Source of the DNA: Ricordea florida | Lineage: Eukaryota > Cnidaria > Anthozoa > Corallimorpharia > Ricordeidae | Direction of reading: 5' to 3' | DNA: 64,000 bases | Assembly (NCBI GenBank): GCA_949710005.1 | Contig: OX453275.1 | Span: 7,843,481-7,907,480 of the forward strand | Part shown: piece after piece, positions 19,931-27,684 of the stretch | Layout of the letters: each line of letters opens with the position of its first letter | How positions within the stretch are numbered: the stretch's first letter is position 1 | Program-made: the position numbers and the translations under genes | The notes under the pieces: generated by a model | Seen by the model: the letters and a program-made list of their open reading frames with translations, nothing else | Told to the model about the DNA's origin: nothing | Databases searched by the model: none

Positions 19931-21457
19931 ATGTTATTGGATGATTTCAAAAATCGTTACCCAAAAGCAAACCTTGATAAATTTACATTTATTAATGACT
20001 CATTTGGTGGATATATTAAATGGAAAGTTAATGGAACAACAGTTATGTCAAATGATGATCCATCTGGAAAAACATGGACTGAAAATCTTTCTAATAATTT
20101 GAAAACATTATTATGGAAAGATTTAGGTTTAGAAAAGAAAGCTAAATTTGGTTCGTTTCCAAAAAGTTTAACTAGGACTAACCAAAGCTACCCAATACCC
20201 GCTATTGAATTCAACGACTTTACACCTGATGTAACAAAAACTCTAACCTTTCTAGATATATACGTTTCAAATACTAAGAAATTCACAGCAAATATGAGAA
20301 ACATATTTAAATCACAGGTTGTAACATTTAATTCCGCAAAGGAGTGCAAAAAATGGCTGAATAAACCAGATTTTAATCAATGGCCACAACAACTTAACTT
20401 TGCGGTTTGGTGCGCAACATCTGGTTGTGGTATAAGTCTTTTTGAAAGTTTAAATTATCCCAAAGTAATTAGCAGTTTTATAAAGTTTCATATATATTTC
20501 ACAATAAGGCGAATATTGTATGAATTGAAACTTCCCTTACCAGATGAAAAACCTTTTTCGATAAAAAATAATCCATATAATAAAGTTGCATATAATAAAT
20601 TGTGTGAAGAGTTTGGGATTAGTAATAATTCTGACTTTAGATGGAAGGGCGGAAGAAATCATGGTTTGGGAGATCAATTTATTTATTACAGCTCAGGTGG
20701 GAATGAAAATTTATATATTGTAAGAAATTATGATCATGATGCAAATACTTGGCCGGGGCAAAATAAATTTTCTGATGAGGGTTATAAGGAAGGAGATGGA
20801 AATAAAATCTCGTTTATTAGAAATGATCTATTTAGTGATTTCAAATATGCTTGGTTCATCCCCATGGAAGGACATGGGCTCACCAAAGCGGGGCTTGGAA
20901 GATTAAATCGATCTGCTGAGGCTTTTGTTTACTGTATATTGGGAGCACAAGTTAATACAAGAAACCCAATTTATGGTAGTGGTGGTGGGGCAATAGAAAC
21001 ACAACAAGAATTCAAAGCCTTATTTGAGAGTAGTGTAATAGAAAATGATATTTCTAAATCTATTCAAAATTACCAAAAATCTGTGCAGGAAACTAAATTA
21101 CGGCTTGATTTGGCTGTTGCTCCGGGTGTTTGGTTAATGCCAAGTAATATAATCATAAACACGGAGAGTGTGGTTGGGTATAATAACAAACTCATGAAAG
21201 CCACTGAAGATATGAATTTTGGAGTAAATAATGCATTAAATGTCGAAACAAAAACAGTTGGAATAAGTAACAGTTTAGGGTCTTCAAAGGTTTCTTTACC
21301 TCATAAACCCGAAACAAAACCAAAACCTAAATTAAGCAATAACGATAGATCTGACAAAACGGATGAATTTAGTAATATAGAAACATCTTCTCATCAAAAT
21401 AATCTTATTGTTTTAATGTTTGCTGGGGGATTATTATCTTGGTTTTTATTTCGTTAA
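19931..21457 (+). CDS. Large tail-anchored Polinton protein, 508 aa
   Basis: Largest intact protein of the element. The N-terminal 380 residues look globular, with FAVWCATSGCGIS near residue 158 and DHDANTWPGQNKFSD near 275. A Ser/Lys/Pro-rich linker follows and one C-terminal span (LIVLMFAGGLLSWFLF) ends at the last residues, so it is probably a tail-anchored membrane protein. I do not recognise a family. The clustered Cys and His residues do not match the His-Asp/Glu-Cys order of adenain-type proteases. A surface or maturation role is possible. Confidence 0.75.
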   Translation: MLLDDFKNRYPKANLDKFTFINDSFGGYIKWKVNGTTVMSNDDPSGKTWTENLSNNLKTLLWKDLGLEKKAKFGSFPKSLTRTNQSYPIPAIEFNDFTPDVTKTLTFLDIYVSNTKKFTANMRNIFKSQVVTFNSAKECKKWLNKPDFNQWPQQLNFAVWCATSGCGISLFESLNYPKVISSFIKFHIYFTIRRILYELKLPLPDEKPFSIKNNPYNKVAYNKLCEEFGISNNSDFRWKGGRNHGLGDQFIYYSSGGNENLYIVRNYDHDANTWPGQNKFSDEGYKEGDGNKISFIRNDLFSDFKYAWFIPMEGHGLTKAGLGRLNRSAEAFVYCILGAQVNTRNPIYGSGGGAIETQQEFKALFESSVIENDISKSIQNYQKSVQETKLRLDLAVAPGVWLMPSNIIINTESVVGYNNKLMKATEDMNFGVNNALNVETKTVGISNSLGSSKVSLPHKPETKPKPKLSNNDRSDKTDEFSNIETSSHQNNLIVLMFAGGLLSWFLFR

Positions 21458-21484
21458 TGTTTTGATTATTCGGGCCATGATCAA

Positions 21485-21491
21485 TTTAAAG
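21485..21491 (+). promoter_or_regulatory. TTTAAAG promoter box of the penton-like gene
   Basis: It lies 33 nt before the ATG at 21518. Confidence 0.6.
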
Positions 21492-21517
21492 ATGAGTTTA
21501 ATTTAATCAAAACAAAA

Positions 21518-22153
21518 ATGTTCAGTATTACAATGTACGATTCAGAAACTAGAATTTATTTAGATCCACCGCTGAAAAATCTTCATGAGATACAGCTCCT
21601 GGATTGTAATATAAAAACTAAAAGATTAATTAATTTCAGGGATCAACAGGCAATAACTGATGAAAAACAAGGGTTCGTTTTAAGGATTCCACCGGGCACA
21701 TATTCGTTGGTTGATATTCAATCAATTTTTCATAATTATACAGATAATCTAAAGTTAACAATAAATGGCAATAATAATGTTGGGTATCTATTTTCAAATA
21801 AGAATTATAACATTAAACTTACTAGAGATTTACAAATTTATTTGGGCTTGCCAGAAATTATAAATCCCCGTAAAATATACCCCATAAATATACAGATTAA
21901 GGAGCCATTGAGACTTATTTGTAGTATAGTGGATAATAGGATGTCATATACGAATAAAAGTAAAAATGGTGAACTTTTAAAACTAACCCCATCACAACTA
22001 CTAGCAAACATACCCTCAAAAGATTATCCAACAATCCCAGTTCGAAAATATGATACACTAATAAACCACTTTGATTTAACCATTTTAGATGGGGAATGGG
22101 AAAAATTTGATGTTAGTGGCGCTCCTATAACTATAAGTTTAAGATTCAGATAA
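21518..22153 (+). CDS. Polinton penton-like minor capsid protein
   Basis: A 211-aa beta-rich protein expected to form the single jelly-roll pentamers at capsid vertices. Supporting signs are IPPGTYSLVDIQSIF, NIKLTRDLQIYLGLPEII and the closing strand pair FDVSGAPITISLRFR, a pattern typical of Polinton minor capsid proteins. Identity is by size, pattern and company. The gene ends convergently against the 177-aa gene, with an AT-rich hairpin between them. Confidence 0.75.
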   Translation: MFSITMYDSETRIYLDPPLKNLHEIQLLDCNIKTKRLINFRDQQAITDEKQGFVLRIPPGTYSLVDIQSIFHNYTDNLKLTINGNNNVGYLFSNKNYNIKLTRDLQIYLGLPEIINPRKIYPINIQIKEPLRLICSIVDNRMSYTNKSKNGELLKLTPSQLLANIPSKDYPTIPVRKYDTLINHFDLTILDGEWEKFDVSGAPITISLRFR

Positions 22154-22167
22154 ATTTCAGGCCTTTT

Positions 22168-22203
22168 GTTATGTAACCATTTATTAGGGTTATATAACAT
22201 AAC
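22168..22203 (-). terminator. AT-rich hairpin between convergent genes
   Basis: GTTATGTAACC pairs with GGTTATATAACATAAC, with minor mismatches. It lies between the stop of the penton gene (22153) and the stop of the 177-aa gene (22209). A close copy follows the SAP/CCCH gene at 22829-22862. Confidence 0.45.
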
Positions 22204-22208
22204 TTTTA

Positions 22209-22742
22209 TCAATCTTCTTCACCAAATACCTCTTCTTCCAAAAACTTTAACTCTTCAAAATCAATACACCAATCTAAATATCTAGATGGGTGCCATGTTA
22301 CAACCATTAAATCATCATACAAGTCTTTATAAAATTTCTTTTTATGTAATATCTTATATTCATCTATGTATAATTTTACTTTAATTGAAAAAATAAAAAA
22401 GTCTTTAATATTCAAATCTTCATCATAATCAAGATCTCCATTTTCATTATAATAAACAAGCCCATAATCATCAAATTCATATGCTTTATATAATAAATTT
22501 CTTGTGAACTCTTCAGTAAATATTTCATCATTGTCCATATCCATTAAAAAATCAAAAGAAAATATATTGTTTTTTTTATAGCAACAAAAAACCTTAAAAT
22601 CAATTACTTCACGATCTTTATTAATAAACCCGCGATTTTTTGAGATGTTTTGTAACAAATCTTTTTTAATTGACTCTATAAAATCAATAATAACTAGACT
22701 TTTTTTATTTGAATAATTAAAAATAATTATTGTGTTATCCAT
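22209..22742 (-). CDS. Acidic 177-aa Polinton protein with HPSRYLDWC motif
   Basis: Very acidic and aromatic, with no membrane span. Near the C terminus TWHPSRYLDWCIDFEE resembles an HP-x-R-x3-W-C motif that recurs in uncharacterised proteins of large DNA viruses; this link is from memory of the pattern and is tentative. It has its own TTTAAAAG box 38 nt upstream and the frame is intact. Function unknown. Confidence 0.7.
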   Translation of the reverse strand: MDNTIIIFNYSNKKSLVIIDFIESIKKDLLQNISKNRGFINKDREVIDFKVFCCYKKNNIFSFDFLMDMDNDEIFTEEFTRNLLYKAYEFDDYGLVYYNENGDLDYDEDLNIKDFFIFSIKVKLYIDEYKILHKKKFYKDLYDDLMVVTWHPSRYLDWCIDFEELKFLEEEVFGEED

Positions 22743-22772
22743 CTTTTTTTTTTTTTTTATTTTATATTTTAT

Positions 22773-22780
22773 CTTTTAAA
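22773..22780 (-). promoter_or_regulatory. TTTAAAAG promoter box of the 177-aa gene
   Basis: It lies 38 nt before the minus-strand ATG at 22742, with a long A-tract between. Confidence 0.5.
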
Positions 22781-22828
22781 TTATAATTCATTTTTTTTTT
22801 TAAAATATCTATTTCGTTAAGTTCTTCT

Positions 22829-22862
22829 GTTATGAAACCTAAATAAGGGTTTAATAACATAA
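22829..22862 (-). terminator. AT-rich hairpin after the SAP/CCCH gene
   Basis: GTTATGAAACC and GGGTTTAATAACATAA form a stem. The hairpin sits directly past the stop of the minus-strand gene at 22866 and closely resembles 22168-22203. Confidence 0.45.
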
Positions 22863-22865
22863 TTT

Positions 22866-23300
22866 TCAACATTCTTTGCAATGATACTTTTGTTTATTAT
22901 GTATACATATTTGTGATCCTCCGCATTCTTTACAAAAACTTTTTTGATGGTTGTGAAAACATATTTGTGACCCATCACATAATACACAGTAAGACTTTCT
23001 TTTCCTATGAACGCATATTTGTGTTCCACCGCATTCTTTACATTGATACTTTATTTTTTCATGAATGCATATTTGTGATCCCCCACATTCTTTACAAGAA
23101 TATTTTTTAATTCCATGAACACAAGGGTAATTATACATTAAAATAGCTTTTGTAATTAACTCATCAATATCCGAATCTGAAAATTTTTCCAACTCATTAA
23201 TTAAATTAGCTTTGAACATTTTATGACATCCTTTAATTTCCAACTGTCTTGCAATAAATTTTAGTTGTGGTACTTTTAATCTTCGTAATTGTTGTTCCAT
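22866..23300 (-). CDS. SAP-domain protein with CCCH 18-residue repeats
   Basis: A 144-aa protein. The ATG at 23300 is chosen because a TTTAAAA box lies 36 nt upstream and the frame beyond it runs into terminal-repeat DNA. The first ~40 residues form a SAP-like motif (LKVPQLKFIARQLEIKG) shared through the inverted repeat with the polymerase. After a short linker come about four and a half 18-residue repeats of C-x2-C-G/D-G-S/T-Q-I-C-x-H, likely zinc-binding. A DNA-binding or early regulatory protein is inferred. Confidence 0.8.
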   Translation of the reverse strand: MEQQLRRLKVPQLKFIARQLEIKGCHKMFKANLINELEKFSDSDIDELITKAILMYNYPCVHGIKKYSCKECGGSQICIHEKIKYQCKECGGTQICVHRKRKSYCVLCDGSQICFHNHQKSFCKECGGSQICIHNKQKYHCKEC

Positions 23301-24403
23301 TTTCGTATTATATTTCACTATTTTTTTTCTTTTAAACCATATATTTTCAATTTTTTTCATCGCTTTCGTATCGTTTTTGTATCTGCTCAAACCCTCTAGT
23401 TTCAAAGATAGATTCGCCCTCCGCTCGCGCGGCTCGCTCCGCCTGTCGGCCCGCCCGCTTTCCGACTTCACCGTTGACACAAACCCTCTAGTTTCAAAGA
23501 TAGATTCGCCCTCCGCCTGTCGGCTCGCCCGCTTTCCGACTTCACCGTTGACACAAACCCTCCAGTTTCAAAGATAGATTCGCCCTCCGCTCGCGCGGCT
23601 CGCTCCGCCTGTCGGCCCGCCCGCTTTCCGACTTCACCGTTGACACAAACCCTCTAGTTTCAAAGATAGATTCGCCCTCCGCTCGCGCGGCTCGCTCCGC
23701 CTGTCGGCCCACCCGCTTTCCGACTTCACCGTTGGCACAAACCCTCCAGTTTCAAAGATAGATTCGCCCTCCGCCTGTCGGCCCGCCCGCTTTCCGACTT
23801 CACCGTTGACACAAACCCTCTAGTTTCAAAGATAGATTCGCCCTCCGCCTGTCGGCTCGCCCGCTTTCCGACTTCACCGTTGACACAAACCCTCCAGTTT
23901 CAAAGATAGATTCGCCCTCCGCTCGCGCGGCTCGCTCCGCCTGTCGGCCCGCCCGCTTTCCGACTTCACCGTTGACACAAACCCTCTAGTTTCAAAGATA
24001 GATTCGCCCTCCGCTCGCGCGGCTCGCTCCGCCTGTCGGCCCACCCGCTTTCCGACTTCACCGTTGGCACAAACCCTCCAGTTTCAAAGATAGATTCGCC
24101 CTCCGCTCGCGCGGCTCGCTCCGCCTGTCGGCCCACCCGCTTTCCGACTTCACCGTTGGCACAAACCCTCCAGTTTCAAAGATAGATTCGCCCTCCGCTC
24201 GCGCGGCTCGCTCCGCCTGTCGGCCCACCCGCTTTCCGACTTCACCGTTGGCACAAACCCTCCAGTTTCAAAGATAGATTCGCCCTCCGCTCGCGCGGCT
24301 CGCTCCGCCTGTAGGCCCACCCGAAAAACCAACATTGTGCTAGCACCGCGCTTAAAATGAAATCGTAATGAAAATGTGCCAGAACCCCCATAATTATACA
24401 TCA
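23254..24403 (-). repeat. Right Polinton terminal inverted repeat
   Basis: Inverted counterpart of 6436-7437 with eleven units of the 92-bp repeat instead of nine; three or four of them lack a ~20-base block. It includes the promoter box and start of the SAP/CCCH gene. Confidence 0.9.
23330..23336 (-). promoter_or_regulatory. TTTAAAA promoter box of the SAP/CCCH gene
   Basis: It lies 36 nt before the minus-strand ATG at 23300, inside the inverted repeat and homologous to the polB box. Confidence 0.6.
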
Positions 24404-24409
24404 TACTTA
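24404..24409. repeat. Right target-site duplication of the Polinton
   Basis: TACTTA, matching AACTTA at 6430-6435 in five of six bases. Confidence 0.6.
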
Positions 24410-25066
24410 ATACACACCTACATAACATGACTTGTTTTTTTATGTTGTTATTTTTCATACCCAAAACATTTTTTGACTACTTCCAAGAAAGGAACGTTTA
24501 CATAATAATTATTACAATACATGATCAGCGTCGAACATACAAATTCAAAGAACTATAGTAAGCCTCTAGTTAAATTTTGTAATAAAATTGCTCAACTTTT
24601 CTCTTTGCTTTGTCGGTTTGGGCTGGGTTGTTCGAAGCAGGGTTAAGGTAACCTAGGGTTAGTGTAAAATGTTAAGGCATATAGGACAGGTTAAAAAGCA
24701 CATTTAGCATAATTGTTTTTAGTACAATTTGATGATTGTAATTGCTCTGAAAAAAGAGAGAAAAGTATCGGATAAAATGCTTTTTAACAAGAGTAAAAGA
24801 AACCCAGGTTTAAATTTAACCCTGGCTTAGCGCTAACCGGCTTTCGATCTCTACAATTACAGAACAGAGGAGAAGGATAAGCAATGAGATGAACTTTGAA
24901 TGGATTCCTTAACATTTTAGCATGGGAATTTAACCAAATTAACTTTTTTCTTTTTACAAAGGTATACTTTTGGATCTCAATGGCAATTGTTCTATTTAAT
25001 AATTATGATTATTTGTTATGAATAATTGTGAAACTATTTAAATAAATGGGCTTTTTTTGCTAAAGA
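24410..25066. other. Gene-free stretch right of the Polinton
   Basis: AT-rich DNA that was next to 5686-6429 before the Polinton landed. It presumably holds the 3' untranslated region of the minus-strand TRAF-like gene. Nothing else is recognised. Confidence 0.4.
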
Positions 25067-27684
25067 TTAAAATCTTACATAATAAATTATAAACTTAATC
25101 TGAACCCTGCCAGTTTCGTCTACCCATTTGTTTATATCTTTCAGCTCTCTGCCCCACATCTCTCCTTCATTCAGTGTGACCTGCTGTAGTAAAAACACCT
25201 CCTCCTTCTCTTCTCCTGGCATCATCACAATCCTACGTGGAGAAACAATTTATTTTGCATAACTTTAGAGTGAGTTTATCTTGTATACTATCATTATTTG
25301 GTAAGAAGTGAATTTTCTTTAATCATTGTAGCACTATTTGTAGATAACTTGTGGGTATATCAAATACTGGCAGGTTTCCAACAAGTTATAATGGTAAAGT
25401 TTAAGAAAGTTCTATCTTTCAAAATCTGTTGTGTTTTCCAATGTACCAGTGACGCTAAAGGATTTTACTTTGTCAAATTTTGCAAAGTGCTCTGACTAGA
25501 TTGACAATTAATAATGGTATGGTCAATGGTCAGCAGTTATATTGTTAGGTTTACAATTGCTGGACTTAATCCGATTCCTGGACTGCGTACATGCCATCAG
25601 TAGAGTTGACATGGAAAAATTATTATTGACTTTACCCTGTCCTTTTACTTTACATCTAGATTAGTGTGCGTCCAATTTTTATAGTTTGTTACCTTATCTC
25701 TGCTGTAACTGGGTTTGAAGATGAAATCAGCTGGAGGTACAATATTTTTTCTCCAGTTAAAATTGCCCTCCACCTTTGACCTCCACAAGAAAATGCACCG
25801 CTTGTTAGAGGCTCCTGGTTTGAGTCTCTTTGTAGTGCCAGACTTGCTGGAAAATCTTCGATTTCCCAATTGAATGACACCACCTTGTCCTCCTTTGCTG
25901 CTGTTGACAAGGTACTATAATTCTGCAAAAGGGAAAAAGGTGTATTATAGACCTCTTTCCTATATCAAATTAAAAATCCTTGAATGGCAGGGCACATTAG
26001 CATTTTCTTACGCCTTCATCTTCTTGTTTTAGAGCGCCTTCAGCAAAATATCGTTCCAGTAAGTATGCATATCATCTCACGGAATGTTCTCTTGTTATAT
26101 TGCTAGTTACCTTGTCGTGGATGGTCCTTCGCAGTCTTTGGATTTCTCCATACTGGAGTTGGAAGTGACTGCCTGCAGCCTCACTGATGTGCTGAGGGTA
26201 ATCTTCCCGCATCATGATCTTTTTACATCCCGTCACACTGCACTGCACGGCTTTTTTGGGGCACTGATGCTGGTGCAGATTGACCTGGTTGCTAAAAAAA
26301 TATGTATACCTTGATGAGTTTTCTGGTAATTACCACTGTCATACATTGAGGCGGACAGATTCCACTTGAACATTAATGCTTTCTTTTTTTTGTAATAGTT
26401 ACATCTTGTTAATAGTTAGACACCTGCCTACAGTGTGTTCTAGAATTACTTTGTAACTAGGTATTTCACTAGAATTGAGATTTTTATCCGGGGGAATCCC
26501 TATAAAAATGACACGCTGCTCTACTTGTAAAAGTTTTGTAAATCGTTGTCATGAATCAGTCTATTCTCTTCAGGCAATGTATGTTAAACAAAACATAAAA
26601 ACGTCTTGATGGTGCGACTAGCAAGTAAAGTAATATCCAGCTACGGTGAAAGATATCGTTTGTTTCACATCATTGAAAAATGTGAAATAAAAATCAGCGA
26701 AGACGCACATTGTTCCTGTCACTTTTTGCTCCATACCCTAAAAGGTACAGTGATAACTTTACGGGCGGTCATTTTATGTTGGCACCCCAAGGGGTTCCAA
26801 AATAAAGGTACAATGCGCAGCACCCTCATTTTTAAAGGGGGGTCGCCCTGTGGAATTTTATATAGGTTCAAGAGAGTCCCAACCGTACTTCATAAGGTGT
26901 TTTACGGTGTCAAGGAGTTACACACTATTTCACTGAGTGGAATTGTTTTTGAGTTCTAAATTCAATATATATTACTAGCGAATAACCTGGCTAACTCCAT
27001 AGGCATTTCTTTTTAGCGTGGTCCCACTAGGTTTCCATTGCAATATTGAAATGTAACATACCGTGGTACTGATGTTCCACATGCCAGTGGGCATTGTACC
27101 ACAGAGGTACCGCACATAGATGCTTGATGTCGACCTAGGCGATCCCTCAAAACAGTCAACTTACATTTTGAACAAGGAATCTCTTGTTTTGGACACACTT
27201 CTGCGTGCTCAGTCATGGCTTCGCGGGTCGCCATGTGCCCACAGGATTCGTTGGGGCACTTTTCCTCGACTTTCGGGCATTCTTTCCAGTGACCCTCCGC
27301 ATCCGTGTACTTTCCTTTCCAGTCGCAGCCTTGGTTTGTGCATTCTACTGGCAGATGTCTCGTGATATTGTCCAACGTGACGTTTACTGATAGCTGGCCC
27401 CCTCTAAATGGCGTACGACACTGAGGACATTTCGGATTACCGATAGTTGCCAAAGTATTCAAACAAGTTTCGCATCCAGAATGACCACAGCCGAGGGTAA
27501 CGGGCTTCATCATTATGTTCAAACTGAAAGGCAATAACGCATTTTTTCAAGAATTAAAAATAAACGATAACCAGGGTCGCAATAAGCAATCATGTTCAAA
27601 TAATTCAACTCACCAAATATCACACTGTAATCTTGGGTCCACCATCTGGGCAAAAGTGCAATTGAAAGCGGTGATGTGAGACAT
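25067..27684 (-). CDS. TRAF-like RING and zinc-finger protein, five exons
   Basis: Exons in coding order are 27614-27684, 27062-27523, 26111-26291, 25693-25922 and 25067-25232. All junctions are GT-AG and phases agree, giving 369 aa. A C3HC4 RING (C21, C24, C36, H38, C41, C44, C56, C59) suggests ubiquitin-ligase activity. TRAF-type Cys/His zinc fingers span about residues 75-215, then a short helix, then a divergent MATH-like beta domain (FNWEIEDF, FSCGGQRWR, YLQLISS) that ends VQIKFIIYYVRF. TRAF proteins act in cytoplasmic innate-immune and stress signalling; the partner here is unknown. The gene is intact and lies inside the giant element, so it may be captured cargo. Alternatively it belongs to the host locus, if the element is not a unit. 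Confidence 0.85.

Larger units (their letters stand above)
6436..24403. mobile_element. Polinton (Maverick) virus-like transposon, about 18 kb
   Basis: It has kilobase inverted repeats beginning TGATGTATAATTATGGGGG and a 6-bp duplication at the flanks. It carries the diagnostic set of type B DNA polymerase, retroviral-type integrase, double-jelly-roll major capsid protein, FtsK/HerA-type packaging ATPase and penton-like minor capsid protein. The interior is AT-rich, unlike the GC-rich repeat arrays at its ends. The left-half order is polB forward and integrase reverse. The morphogenesis block 13966-22153 is all forward, and two reverse genes close the right end. All frames but polB look intact. 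No adenain-like protease was recognised. Confidence 0.93.
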
